In this document: in pieces, positions 10,396 through 23,464 of the stretch
Position numbering within the stretch: the first letter of the stretch is position 1
Layout of the letters: each line of letters starts with the position of its first letter
From: Sipunculus nudus
Lineage: Eukaryota; Annelida; Sipuncula; Golfingiida; Sipunculidae
Direction: 5' to 3'
Assembly: GCA_026874595.1 (NCBI GenBank)
Contig: CM049322.1
Span: forward strand, 28,767,340 to 28,831,339
Length of the DNA: 64,000 nucleotides
Program-made: the position numbers and the translations under genes
The notes under the pieces: generated by a model
Database searches by the model: none
Told to the model about the DNA's origin: nothing
What the model saw: the letters and a program-made list of their open reading frames with translations, nothing else

Positions 10396-13300
10396 AGGCG
10401 TGGAGTGCACGCTAAAACAAAACATATTTAAGACGTACATTTGGCGGCAAGTCACACGAGCTAGAGTACATGGTTACATGTTTTTTATCAACATGTTCCG
10501 TGTAACAGGTGGTGAATAAACAATGTCATACATCCATCGCAGAGGGATTGGAAGAACCAAATTTTAGAAGGAATTAGCCTCAGTTCATTAATATGTACGT
10601 AATAAAAAAACCACATGACATCTACAGATAAGCTAGGTGAAATGAGCAGCAGATAAGCTAGCATAGAACAGATAAGTTAAGTATAATCAATGCGGGTGAT
10701 TTTCTTTCAGAATCAGCATAGGTGAGGTTTCTTAAAAACAATATGTTCATCACAATGCACTAACTGTTGTGTTGAGTGCAAGTGAAAGAAGTGCATAAAG
10801 TCTTTCTCTGCACGAATAAATTTGTTGTCATAAAATAAACTGTTTATCACTAAGAGGTATTTTTTTTTCCTGATTGTCTCTCTTACTTGTGTACGTAAGC
10901 GATGTTTCAGGTTTTCTTCATACGCTACAAATTACTTCTATAAGCCAAAATCATAGTGAGAACATACCCCAATACTAAAACAGTTTTCCAATACTGGCTG
11001 CAGTGGTGCGGACCGGACTGGACCTCCTAGTAGTGAGTTCCATCACACAAGCGGTCCGGTCCTGGTCCGGTCCAGCTTTAGGCGGTCCGGTCCAGCAGGT
11101 TAATCGGTCCTAGCGGTCCGGTCCAATTATTCAAATATCATTGAAATTAAATTAGAATTTATTTTTTTTATTCTGAGTTTATTCTACATTTTTTTCATTA
11201 CATATATTTGTCAAACTATTTATCAAAACTGAATATCTCATACACAGCAAAACGTGCAATAAATGTAATATTTTAATCTATACATGGATCGCAAGATGTT
11301 TTTTTTTTCGATGACAAATTTATTAGGGGGAGGGGGGGGGGGGGAAGGTAGCGAGCTGAATGAAAGAATTTGCTGGGTGGGGATGGATGCGGGTTGACAT
11401 AAGCTGAAAAGTAATGTAGCGGTTTTAGTCCAATAAAAACAATGAAAACTTATTAATATAGTGCTAATCATTTAATTTATACAGAAATTGGTCTTATTAT
11501 ACTGGGATAAACAGTGATACAGAAAAAAAGCATCGGCGCTGTGCAACACAAGAGTCGACAGTGATTAAATAATGCTGAACATGTCACTTCAGTCATAAGT
11601 CAAAAACAAAAGATAACCCTTTACTTTTACTAATAAAAATATAAATTAATACCCGTATTTAAAATTTACCATTGCATCTGCCATTGCTTTAATACATATT
11701 ATCCAATTTATCCGTATAGGCTAACTTATTGAGTAAGTTTTATGATAAATACATAGGCGGGTTCAGAGGGGGCACAGGGAGCACGTGCCCCTCCCCTTTT
11801 GATCTCCTTCCTATAACCATTTCTCTCTCAGCCTGTTTCAGTCATTCTTTCCTTCAGTCAACTCTGTCAGACCCGACTCACCTTTTTTTCACTATGATAA
11901 GTTCTGTTACACTTTATATTACAACAAGTGATGGGCAATATTTCAGTTTTTCTCTGTGTCCCCTTAAGATTGAGGTTTTCTCTTACTTTTTCCAAAACCA
12001 TGGTACCTCGGTCTGCACACCCTGGCCCCCTCAAATGGAAGACCCCCCTGCCATTAGATGTACATATTAATATCTACATATTTGAAATAACAACCCCTCT
12101 GCCAAAATACAATGAAACAAATATTTCATTTTTATCTTGTTTAAATGTTTTGCAGTTTCCAGTTATTGGACATATTCTTTTAGATAACCCAAAATCTATT
12201 GGTAAAACACTTTAAAATTGCCTGTCCATGATCATAACATTTCATCTGGGCAAATATGTTTTATTTTGGGGCTTTGTTTTTTTTATTATATTCTCTGCAA
12301 ATGAAATTATTACAATAAAAATGTGGTGATTAATTTAACCTGAATACACGATAACTACAAATTTTGAAAGAAATTAATCTGAGAAGAATACCTGATTCAA
12401 TATGCATCATTATTGGATCAAACCTGCAATCCGTTTTCTTTCAACAATTTTTGGTTTTAGAGAGGATAATGATATTAATGGCTTAGGAGAAAGTAAGTCG
12501 CAGGTTTGGATCTGGTGGTAAAGTAATCCTTAAGGGTTCATATTGGAGGATAATACTGAAACGAGGAATTTTGAAGGAAGTTTAAGATCCTTAAACCACA
12601 CAAAGAAATTAAAATAAAATAAAGTTGTTGACGAAATGGGTAATTAAGTTTGATTAAATTATTGAGCCTCCCTAGGTCAAATTTCAATTCACTAAAGAAC
12701 TAGCTATTCCCTACCTAATACAAAAAGCAAAAACATGTAACGCTGCCTATAAATATTATCAGTTGATAAATTTCATATATATTTTTTTTTCAAATATGAC
12801 AATGGACATTATGTGCTTTTTGTGAAAGTTTAGTTATTGTCGCTACGAGTTTTAATTATGTTCGGTATAAGAAGAGAGAGAAGGAATCCCATGTAAATTT
12901 AGGTGTTTACACGTTAATCACTTCCTTCAATTTAGTAGTTTTCATAATTGAAATGATTAATGAATTCATCGCATCTGTTGTCATTACTGATTTGACAAAC
13001 CAATACGTTGACGGATACACTTTTGGGTAAAATTGATTTTCATTTATTTAATTTCAAACTGTGTAGGATCGAGTTGATATGGTGGGTTGAATAAAATATT
13101 TTTGTTTGAAATCACTAATTCAAGATGAATTGTTATCAAGAAGTCCATTTATCTTCACTAAAGAATGTTGTTAATCAAACAAAGCCCCTGGCCTACATAT
13201 CTAATAAAATGACTTTCCTATGCTCATACTATTTGTCGACAAGTGTAAATTTGTCATAAATTCATTTACATGACAAGAATTGCCTTCATGCGGGCCAACA

Positions 13301-14800
13301 AACCCCTTTTTCCGTACATCAAATATGTCCCCGGTTTGAAAAGTGGCATGCATTATTTAAGGTCACAAAGGAAATATGGACAACTGACCACATGGCCATA
13401 GAATCCTGGATTCGCAACTGAAATAGTACATATATATCAAGACATATATTTAGGTCGAAAAGAAAACAGGACGGTCCCTCTTTTAGTATCACCAGCATCT
13501 GGCTGAACAGCAATCCCTGTATGTCAGCCTTTCTGCGTTGAATAATTTGTTATAAGGCAAACTGGTCATGTGTTATATATTGCATATTAAACCAGTTCAT
13601 TACAGATATTGTCGTATGTAAAAATATTTAAAATCACATATCTCATTTTAGCAAAAAACACCTGTAAATCAAAAGTTATCTGTCGTCATATAAAGCTGCT
13701 CGAATTTCTCATGGAACCCATTTTATGGGATGATTCCGCCCATGCAGCAAATCAAAGTAAAAAAAAAACCGGATATTATTTTCATTTTTATTACAACACT
13801 TTATCAGTATTTTAACAAAGAAGGTGAGGGATCAGCTTTATATTCTGAGAAACCTCCTGCATCAAATCCAGGCAGGGTTCTTTCATTCCACCAACCCTGA
13901 ATGTCTGTTTTGTTTGTATTGTTATACAAGCAATTCAGCAAAAATCTTTTGTTGCGGGGACAAAGCAGGCAGAAAAATGAACTTGAAAATAAATATCTGA
14001 CATTATGTGGATATAATTAAATCGAAATATGAAAAAAACATATTACATTGTTGAGCCTTTATATAACAGACTGCGCCATAAAACCAGTCTGCCGAAAACA
14101 ATGACTAACCAAGAACGGTAAATCTTTGACCATAAAGCACGGCCATATTAAATTTTATACCGCTTAAAAAAGACAATATCTTATAAAGTAACTAATCACA
14201 TAACATACCAACGCACATAGGCGATGTTTACGTGACCTGTATTCTGTGAAGATATCATGACGTCACAAACAAGCTGCCCAAACCAGCTGCACGAGGCTCA
14301 TTTGTAAGAAAGTATAATTGGATCAGCAATTCTGAAGATCAACAGTGACAGGACAAGGTAGCTCGATATTTTTTATGGTACACAGAATACATTAATATAT
14401 TTTTATATTGGTTTTACAGGTTTGACACAACTGTACTTTATAATCTTATATATTATTGAATAAACCTGTCTGTTGTAAACTCTTTTATAAAATCGTTCTT
14501 TTTCTTCTGTCACTTTTAAGACACATCATGTCCACCAAGTACATATGCTCATGTATATCATATGTATAAAGCACTGATTATAATGATATTAATTGGTAAT
14601 TTATGAGTAGTTTATTGGGCCTACATTTCTTAATCTGTCCCGCTCCTGACCAGCTATTCACGGACCTGGCAATTGAACAGGGGTTGTTCTCTAAGATGGA
14701 ATAAAATAAGATAGCTTATGCTCTGGCGTAGACATAATGGCGTCAGATTAAATTCTACGTTAATTTCTAACCATTTGATCATACATTCTCTAGCAATGAT
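10396..14800. other. Gene-poor region with minor repeat relics
   Basis: About 4.4 kb without a supportable gene. It contains a degenerate GGTCCGGTCC array (10990-11130), a poly(G) run (about 11328-11345), and a probable MITE relic at about 11755-12060 of the kind with CAGAGGGGGCAC near one end. The remainder is AT-rich and apparently single-copy within the window. ORFs at 11729-12215 overlap the relic. Confidence 0.5.
10990..11130. repeat. Degenerate GGTCCGGTCC short repeat
   Basis: At least six occurrences of GCGGTCCGGTCC or near variants, mixed with the reverse-complement form GGACCGGAC at the left edge. It is much more GC-rich than its flanks. A CAGTGGTGCGG start resembles some hAT termini, but no matching end is visible. 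Confidence 0.6.
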
Positions 14801-14929
14801 GCCCCACAGTGTACAGACGAGAACCTGAAACTATAATATGTTTGTCCAAGCACCTTCTTCCTGTCTGTTCAAACAGGACCCCTTGCACCCCCCTCCGAGT
14901 GTGTCAAGGCTTGTTCACACAACATATGT

Positions 14930-15460
14930 GTCCCGATGTCATCATCAGATGTCCCGATGATGTCACACTATCTCCCCGATGTCGCCCCGATCTCACACCG
15001 ATGTCTGCCCGGTGTCACCCCGAGCATGAAAACCCCCTAACATCCGGGACACACAGAAGACATCGGGAAAGATCTGGAAACATCGGCGTAACATCCGAAG
15101 AGACCGGTAAACATCTAGATAACATCGGGAAACATCTTGGTAACATCGTGTTAACATCGCGAATACATCGGGGTAACATCTTGAACACTTTGTGTCCCGA
15201 AGTCCTCCAGATGTCTCCCTATTTATCCAGATGTGTGCAGATGTTTACCCATTTAAAACCGTTGTCGTCCCGATGTTCGCCCGATCTTTAAAAAATGGGA
15301 AAATCTTGAACATGTTAAAAAATTTCCTAATGTCACCCCGATTTTTTCACGATTCCGATATCGTGACAATGTTTCCAGATGTTTCCGGATCTTCCGACTA
15401 TGTTGTTCCCGATGTTAAGCCGAAATCACATCGGGGACAACACTGGCCACGTGTGAGCCC
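14930..15460. repeat. Fold-back array of CCGATGTC / GACATCGG words
   Basis: A block of the plus-sense word (CCCGATGTC, ACCGATGTCTG and variants) at about 14930-15030 is followed by a block of the complementary word (AACATCGGGAAACATC and variants) at about 15045-15180. A second plus-sense block follows at about 15190-15420, and a final CACATCGGGGACAAC at about 15427. Adjacent blocks could pair as an imperfect cruciform. The ORFs at 14809-15476 run through this array and are not credible proteins. Confidence 0.75.
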
Positions 15461-15639
15461 TTCTTTAATTCATTAATGCATAAACACCTCATCAGAAGAC
15501 ACGACTAAACGGTGTGTTTTATGCCATCAAAAGACGTTCGGTTAGCCGCATCAGGTCCTTCAAAAAAAAAAAAAAAAAAAAGCGCACAAATCGTCCTTGA
15601 AAAACATAAATGTGGAACATTTTTTTTGTCTTGCCTTAC

Positions 15640-18600
15640 CGAACCCGGTATCAGCCCGTGGCTCCCATGTACACTAGAGTGTGCGGGTATCAGCCCGTGG
15701 CTCCCATGTACACCAGAGTGTGCGTGTATCAGACCGTGACTCCCGTGTACACCAGGGTGTGTGGGTATCAGCCCGTGGCTCCCCTATACATCAGAGTGGG
15801 CGGGTATCAGCCCGTGGCTCCCCTGTACACCAGAGGGTGCGGGTATCAGCCTGTGGCTCACATATACATCAGAAAGTGCGGGTATCAGCCCGTGGCTCCC
15901 GTGTACACCAGAGGATGCGAGTATCAGCCCGTGACTCCCGTGTACAACAGAGTGTGCGGGTATCAGCCCGTGGCTCCCGTGTACATATGGGTGTGCGGGT
16001 ATCAGCATGTGGCTCCCGTGTACACCAGAGTGTGCAGGTATCAGCCCGTGGCTCCCATGTACACCAGAGTGTGCGGGTATCAGCCCGTGACTGCCGTGTA
16101 CACCAGAGGGAGCAGGTATCAGCCCATGGCTCCTGTGTACACCAGAGTGTGTGGGTATCAGCGCGTGACTCCCGTGTACACCAGAGGGTGCGGGTATCAG
16201 CCCGTGGCTCCCATTTACACCAGAGTGTGCGGGTATCAGCCCGTGGCTCCCATATACATCAGAGGGTGCGGGTATCAGCCTGTGGCTCCCATGTATGCCA
16301 GAGGGTGCGGGTATAAGACCGTGAATCACGTGTACACCAGTGGGTGCGGGTATCAGCCCGTGGCTCCCATGTACAATAGAGGGTGCGGGTATAAGACCGT
16401 GAATCCCGTGTTCACCAGTGGGTGCAGGTATCAGACCGTGACTCCCATATACACCAGAGGGTGCGGGTATCAGCCCGTGACTCCCATGTAAACCAGAGTG
16501 TGCGGGTATCAGCGCGTGGCTCCAGTGTACACCAGAGTGGGCGGGTATCAGCCGGTGGCTCCCATATACACCAGAGGGTGCGGGTATCAGCCCGTGCCTC
16601 CCATATACACCAGAGTGTGCGGGTATCAGCCCGTGGCTCCAGTGTACACCAGAGTGTGCGGGTATCAGCATGTGGCTCCCGTGTACACCAGAGTGTGCAG
16701 GTATCAGCCCGTGGCTCCCATGTACACCAGAGTGTGCGGGTATCAGCCCGTGACTGCCGTGTACACCAGAGGAAGCAGGTATCAGCCCATGGCTCCTGTG
16801 TACACCAGAGTGTGTGGGTATCAGCGCGTGACTCCCGTGTACACAAGAGGGTGCGGGTATCAGCCCGTGGCTCCCATTTACACCAGAGTGTGCGGGTATC
16901 AGCCCGTGGCTCCCATATACATCAGAGGGTGCGGGTATCAGCCTGTGGCTCCCATGTATGCCAGAGGGTGCGGGTATAAGACCGTGAATCACGTGTACAC
17001 CAGTGGGTGCGGGTATCAGCCCGTGGCTCCCATGTACAATAGAGGGTGCGGGTATAAGACCGTGAATCCCGTGTTCACCAGTGGGTGCAGGTATCAGACC
17101 GTGACTCCCATATACACCAGAGGGTGCGGGTATCAGCCCGTGACTCCCATGTAAACCAGAGTGTGCGGGTATCAGCGCGTGGCTCCAGTGTACACCAGAG
17201 TGGGCGGGTATCAGCCGGTGGCTCCCGTGTACAACAGAGTGTGCTGGTATCAGCCCGTGGCTCCCCTGTACACCAGAGTAGGTGGGTATCACCCCATGGC
17301 TCCCGTGTACACCACTGGCAGCGGGAATCAGCTCGTGGCTCCCATGTACACCAGAGTGGGCGGGTATCAGCCAATGGCTCCCGTGTACAACAAAGTGTGC
17401 GGGTATCAGCCCGTGGCTCCTTTGTACAACAGAGTGTGCGGGTATCAGCCCGTGGCTCCCCTGTACACCAGAGTGGGTGGGTATCACCCCGTGGCTCCCG
17501 TGTACACCAGTGGCAGCGGGAATCAGCCCGTTGCTCCCGTGTACACCAGAGTAGGCGGGTGTCAGCCAATGGCTCCCATGTACACCAGAGTGTGCGGGTA
17601 TAAACCCCTGGCTCCCGTGTAAAACAGAGTGTGCGGGTATCAGCCCGTGGGTCCCCCGTACACTAGAGTGGGCGGGTATCAGCCCGTGGCTCCCATGTAC
17701 ACCAGTGGCAGCGGGTATCAGCCCGTGGCTCATGTGTACACCAGAGTGAGCAGGTAACGGCCCGTGGCTCCTGTGTACATCAGAGTGTGCAGATATCAGC
17801 CCGTGGCTCCCGTGTACACCAGAGTGGGCGGGTATGAACCCGTGGCTCCCGTGTACACAAGAGTGGGCGGGTATCAGCCCGTGACTCCAATGTACAACAG
17901 AGGGTACGGGTATCAGCCCGTGGCTCCCATTTACATCAAAAGGTGCGGGTATCAGCCTTGACTCCCCTGTACACCAGAGTGTGCGGGTATCAGCGCGTGG
18001 CTCCCGTGTACACCAGAGTGGGCGGGTATCAGCCCGTGGCTCCCGTGTACAACAGTGTGCGGGTATCAGCCCGTGGCTCCCTTGAACACCAGAGTGGGTG
18101 GGTATCACCCCGTGGCTCCCGTGTACACCAGTGGCAGCAGGTATCAGCCCGTGGCTCCCGTGTACACCAGAGTGGTCGGCCATCAGCCAATGGCTCCCGT
18201 GTACAACAGAGTGTGCGGGTATCAGCCGGTGGCTCCCATATACACCAGAGGGTGCGGGTATCAGCCGGTGGCTCCCATATACACCAGAGTGTGCGGGTAT
18301 CAGCCCGGAGCTCCCGTTTACACCATAGTGTGCGGGTATCAGCATGTGGCTTCCGTGTACACCAGAGTGTGCGGGTATCAGCCCGTGACTCCCGTGTACA
18401 CCAGAGTGAGCAGGTATCAGCCCGTGGCTACCATTTACATCAGAGGGTGCGGGTATCAGCCCGTGTACACCAGAGGTTGCGGGTATCAGCCCGTGGCTCC
18501 CGTGTACACCAGAATGTGTGGGTATCAGCCCGTGGCTCCCATGTACACCAGAGTGGGCGGGTATCAGCTCGTGGCTCCCATGTACAACAGAGTGTCGGGT

Positions 18601-19300
18601 ATCAGTAGTGGCTCTCATATACACCAGAGTGTGCGGGTATCAGCCCGTGGCTCCCATATACATCAGAGGGTGCGGGTATAAGCCCGTGGCTCCCATGTAC
18701 ACCAGAGGGTGCGGGTATAAGACCGTGAATCTCGTGTACACCAGTGGGTGCGGGTATCAGACCGTTACTCCTGTGTACACAAGAGTGAACAGGTATCAGC
18801 CCGTGGCTCCCGTGTACACCAGAGTGAACAGGTATCAGCCCGTGACTCCCATGTACAGAGGGTACAGAGGGTGCGGGTACAGAGGGTGCAGGTACAGAGG
18901 GTGCGGGTATCAGCCCGTGACTCCCGTGTACACCAGAGGGTGCGGGTACAGAGGGTGCAGGTACAGAGGGTGCGGGTATCACCTCGTGGCTCCCGTGTAC
19001 ACCGGAGTGGGCGGGTATCAGCCCGTGGCTCCCGTGTACACCAGAGTGGGCGGGTATCAGCCAGTGTCTCCCGTGTACAACAGAGTGTGCGGGTATCAGC
19101 CCGTGGCTCCCGTATACACCAGAGTGGGCGGGTATCACCCCGTGGCTCCCGTGTACAACAGAGTGTGCGGGTATCAGCCCGTGGCTCCCCTGTACACCAG
19201 AGTGGGCGGGTATCACCCCGTGGCTCCCGTGTACACCAGTGGCAGCGGGTATCAGCCCGTGGCTCCCGTGTACACCAGTGGCAGAGGGTATCAGTCCTTG
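15640..19300. repeat. 39-bp minisatellite, about 94 units
   Basis: Units of exactly 39 bp, for example GTATCAGCCCGTGGCTCCCA followed by TGTACACCAGAGTGTGCGG, run for about 3.7 kb. Since 39 is a multiple of three and the consensus lacks stops in several frames, long ORFs appear on both strands, including one of 946 codons on the minus strand; each encodes a 13-residue tandem repeat. Between 18850 and 18980 the unit collapses to a 15-bp subrepeat (ACAGAGGGTGCGGGT). Simultaneous openness of frames on both strands argues for non-coding tandem DNA. A poly(A) run lies just outside at about 15561-15580. Confidence 0.95.
16006..17193. repeat. 663-bp higher-order duplication inside the 39-bp array
   Basis: Diagnostic variants recur at a fixed offset of 663 bp (17 units of 39). 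Examples are the CATGTGGCTCCCGTG unit at 16006 and 16669, GACTGCCGTG at about 16087 and 16750, TATAAGACCGTGAATCACG at about 16311 and 16974, and ATGTAAACCAG at about 16487 and 17150. Differences between the blocks are few, so this is a recent tandem duplication of a 17-unit block. A comparable longer-range duplication is suggested by repeated unit order in the rest of the array. Confidence 0.85.
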
Positions 19301-22300
19301 CCTGCCGTATCCATTGATGAATATTTGATGTTTTTTCTTAGTAATCACACTGCCTTCAAACCTGATAATCTTTTGTTAAAGAAGAATTTTCTAAAATACT
19401 CGTTAAGAAAGCACTAGCAAACGAAAGAGAGACCTGATATAGTATACCTAGTCAAGACGAAATCAATATAAAAGTGGCATCATCCATTCTTCAGCAACTG
19501 GATGGTATCGCGGTATGTGTATTTAAAAAGACCATGGCTTTTTTTATGTTAATTAATTATTTGCATATGTTATTTAAGTACATACGTACAAGATAACATC
19601 GGGATTTTGTTTCTGCTGGACTCATTGTTTCCTGTCATCTGATATCGTTTATGTTACCCTCCCAGTATAATAACCAGCTCTCCTTTCAGATCATCTTTCA
19701 TGTAGTTTTATTCTATTAAAAATTGCAGAGATAACATTTCCGAATTTTCCTTTATGGTACAGCTGCAGGCAGAGTTCGTTTACATAGTTACAACAATCAT
19801 ATTACATCCTCTTTATTAGAGTTTGCTGTTTTTTGCTCCACATCGGTTCATATATTTATGGATGTTTTTATTTGTCCGCCTTTATACTTGAATTCTGTGA
19901 AAAATTGCTGGTTTATTTTAATAACAAATAGATCTAATATACAAGCTGCGAAACGTCTGTGAGAATCGGTTGATGTTTCTGATGGTGACCGAGGCGTGCA
20001 CATGTAGGAATAATCCGGTGAATCCAATAAGAAAGGAGCTGTATTCTGTTTAATTTTTGAACAATCACTGTGGAAATGTTTTGTCTGGTCATTTCTTTTC
20101 CACCACCTTCTGAACCACCTTTCATAGAAGTGACAATTTCTGTGTACACACCATCACGTCCCCTCTCTCTTTCTATTGCTTTTGCGCACAACAGCCTCAG
20201 TTTGGTCACAAACGTATTTTGCTTGGAACCCTTTTTCTGGGCTCACCTCTTTTCCCGGTATTTCTCAATACAGCTTTTCGCTGATTGCGTAATTGTGTAA
20301 TTATGTGTACATGTTTTTTACGTGTTAATTTAGCACATGACTATTATATATTTTCTGGTACATGACCGTTATATGTTGCTCTGGTTCTAGACCATTATAT
20401 TAAACAGTTTTTGTTTGGTAAGATGGGGTATCATAATTTTATTTCTGTCATAGTGTATTTCTTTGTTTTATTTGAATCCACCATCTTTATACGTGATATT
20501 ATAATTGACCTTACTCCGCACATGCATGGGCAGTATTTAGACATGGAGGCACTCATTTCACCAAAATATATCTCTGAAGGGGTGCTTTCGCCCTTTATGC
20601 ATGATTATGGTAATTTACACATCTGCATCTACAGTACCCTTTCCATGTGCTCAATGACGCCAAGTGTATTCTCATAATCTCCAAAAACCGTTGATTTGAC
20701 TGTTGATCAACATTGCCAACATGTCTATTTGGTTTTGGGGCAAACAGCAGTAATCATTTAATTTTTTACTGCATTTTAACATTAACTTCGTATGCGGAAT
20801 AATTCATGAACAACCCCTGTACGGAATAAAACATTAACTGAGACGTCATCTCCAGGGCCTCCTGACTTGTCTCTCTCATACCAGATACAGGGGCGGGCTC
20901 ACTCTGATAGAGTATTCCCCATTTATATATACCTATATATACTGACCCATTACCATAGCCTTGACCATCTCTTCATATACTTAGTTAAACACATGTATAA
21001 AATACACGAAATGCTAGAGTTTTTAATCTCTACAATCCGTTAAACACGTTCAAGAATTTATTAGAGCAACAGAATCCGCCTTTTATAGCTGACAATGTAT
21101 TTCTAGTTTGAAAAATAAATACCATGTACTTAAAATGTTACGGCTTGATTTATTTGGGGTTAACACATAAACATACCTGTCTCCAACGAAAATGTAAACT
21201 AAGAAATCATTATTTATAATATGTTCAAGATGTATATATTTTTGTATTCTATTGATGAAAGATGTTAAATTTAGAACAGACCTCTATCGAAAGAATAAGA
21301 TGTTAGCCTGAAATATAGGTCTGTGACATGGATGTGGTTAATGTCATTAGTGTGAACCATGTTAAGACAAATCAAATTACCACTGCTTATACAGAATAAT
21401 ATGGATGGCCTGACGGCAAAAAATATTACTTACTGACCGTTTGGACCTGATTTATGAGAGACCTCTCCTTTTAAGCTTTTGTTCTTTCAGTAATACTGTT
21501 GGTGTATGATATCTGCCCGACGCACGAGATCCTATTACACCATAAACTATATTTGTAACATTTCATCATGCCATGAATAATGATATTAATAGTTTTAATA
21601 ATGGTCTGCTGGCATTTCGTAATTGGAGTGAACAAGAAACCAAAAAGACAAGCTAAAGGGTGGAATCGCCATGTCATACCAACAATGATCAATTAGTGAC
21701 AACCATACTTTTTCAACGGGATACTGTTACGTCAGCATGGTTTACGTTGTATGTTTTCTTTCGCGGAGTCCACTCCTACTGACTGAATTGAAGTAGCATT
21801 TCTGAGTGTATGTTAGTAAAAGTAGCAGCCTTTCTGATTCCCCAATTCGTTTAGTCCAGCCGATGAGCGGTCTCCATGGATACAGATAACGCGCAGTGCA
21901 GCCGCACCAGTCCATCCCTTTCATAAATGCCACTCACGGTAACGTCAGTAGTACAGACTAGTTTTATTGTCTGATGTGGTAAAGCATTGGTAATTTAAAA
22001 GAAGAAAATTCCTGCACATCATGTTTCCTTGTAAAAACATATTGTTTTTGGAGAGTTGACATTATATCTGTTCAAACAAACAAAAATTTGAGATTCCACT
22101 TTTCATCAGATTTCAGCAGGACTGAAATGCTTTTGTTCGGCCTATATTTGATTGTATTGAAAACATTTTTCATGACTTTACGGAGTTTTGACAGAATCAC
22201 CTGTAACTGTTACAATGAATGTTTGATCACACTCGCTCCTCTAGGTATTACAGGCGAGACCTGCCCACCAGGACAGATTTAACTGTTATATATAAGCAAA

Positions 22301-23129
22301 ATGCAAATAATTACATGTTTATTGTGACACACAATAAGAAGGGGAGGAGAAATAAATGAACTTTCCTGGAGTAATTGCACAGAGACACCCCTGCCATTTT
22401 TATCACCTGCGGCGGCTGGCCCAGCACGATCGGCTCCTGTAGGTTCGTTGTGTGATGGCTAGCGCACCTGTAACAGGCTGATTTGAGCCGGAAACAAGCC
22501 CGCTGTACTGTTAAAATATCACACTACGATGAAGCACGAATGTTGCTTGTTCTAAAACGCCTCCCACGGTTTGATCCGAACATTACTGGATTAATGTAAC
22601 ACTGTCTCCGCCTCGTCAGCTGGAATAGTGATGGCCTCTGTCAGACCTGTACCTGCACTTAATATATTAGTTTGTGATTATGTTAGCTCGCTCAGACCTC
22701 AGGCTCTCCTGTTTGCTGATGGCAACAGGGAATGAAGAGGTATAAATGTTTTTGCCCTTGACCCTTCAAACCTGTTACAGTTGCTTTTTATTTTTAATGT
22801 ATGTCAGACGTTACAGTATACACAGGTTAAAACTCGCAGCCAAATGTCGAAAGTAAATTAAATTTTCTCTGGGAGTAATATTTCACAGCCTGGCCGCCAT
22901 TTTTAATCTCGTGATAATCCGTGAATGACCAGATTGCATGGTAGCCATGGCTACGTCGTAAACCTCAATCAAAGCGAGGCTTACAAACACTATTGATCGA
23001 AGGTGTGCGTACGGAATTTTGAATAAATCATACGATTAGCATATAATAAACAGCGTGGGCTTTTACCTCGGTATGTAAACCAATAAAACAAGAAACAAGA
23101 AACTGTGCAGATAGCCATTATTATGCTTG
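19301..23129. other. No gene recognised
   Basis: Nearly 4 kb with only short ORFs (91 codons or fewer) lacking domains or consistent codon bias. The 22380-22760 segment is less AT-rich but I find no frame or RNA structure that supports a gene. Confidence 0.5.
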
Positions 23130-23218
23130 GATTATCTCGGTTGGTACGCCGGACTTGTGCGCCACCAACATGGGTTCGAAACCGGGATCGGCCCAATGTT
23201 TTCCCCTCAACAATTTGT
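23130..23218 (+). mobile_element. tRNA-like SINE head (fragment)
   Basis: Contains an A-box-like TCTCGGTTGGTACGCCGG and a B-box GGGTTCGAAACC at tRNA-like spacing, followed by GGATCGGCCC. It looks like the 5' part of a tRNA-derived SINE; acceptor-stem pairing is too poor for a functional tRNA. It is truncated where LTR sequence begins at about 23219. Confidence 0.5.
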
Positions 23219-23352
23219 CTTCGTAACACCTTTCATCCGAAAACTCCCTTTCACGAACAATCGAAAAGAATAATACATAATACGCAGTACACACGCTACA
23301 GGAAACATCTCGAACAGAGACCGCCGTGTCAGGATTCACACGTGGGCCAGCT
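23219..23352 (-). mobile_element. LTR fragment of the solo-LTR family
   Basis: On the minus strand it matches the 5' half of copies C and B: GCTGGCCCACGTGTGAA, CTGACACGGCG, GAGATGTTTCCTGTAGCG, GTATTATGTATTATTC and CGATTGTTCGTGAAAGG. It lies directly downstream, in the same orientation, of the Gypsy pol relic at 23465-24118. That is the link used here to assign the LTR family to Ty3/Gypsy. Confidence 0.75.
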
Positions 23353-23464
23353 TTTTTCTAAAAAAACTTTCTTTTTGCGATCAAAATCACTAAATTTTTA
23401 CAACATCTCAAAAATCATCTTATTTACAACACTACATAAACATCTCGTGTACAACATTTCATAA

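Noticed and set aside
15784-18624. 946-codon ORF on the minus strand, plus several 150-300-codon ORFs on the plus strand
   Set aside because: All are translations of the 39-bp minisatellite. The period is a multiple of three and frames are open on both strands at once, so openness is not evidence of coding. Kept only as a finding to test.
23131-23200. Functional tRNA gene
   Set aside because: A and B boxes are present but the acceptor and anticodon stems do not pair well, and the sequence runs into LTR. A SINE fragment fits better.
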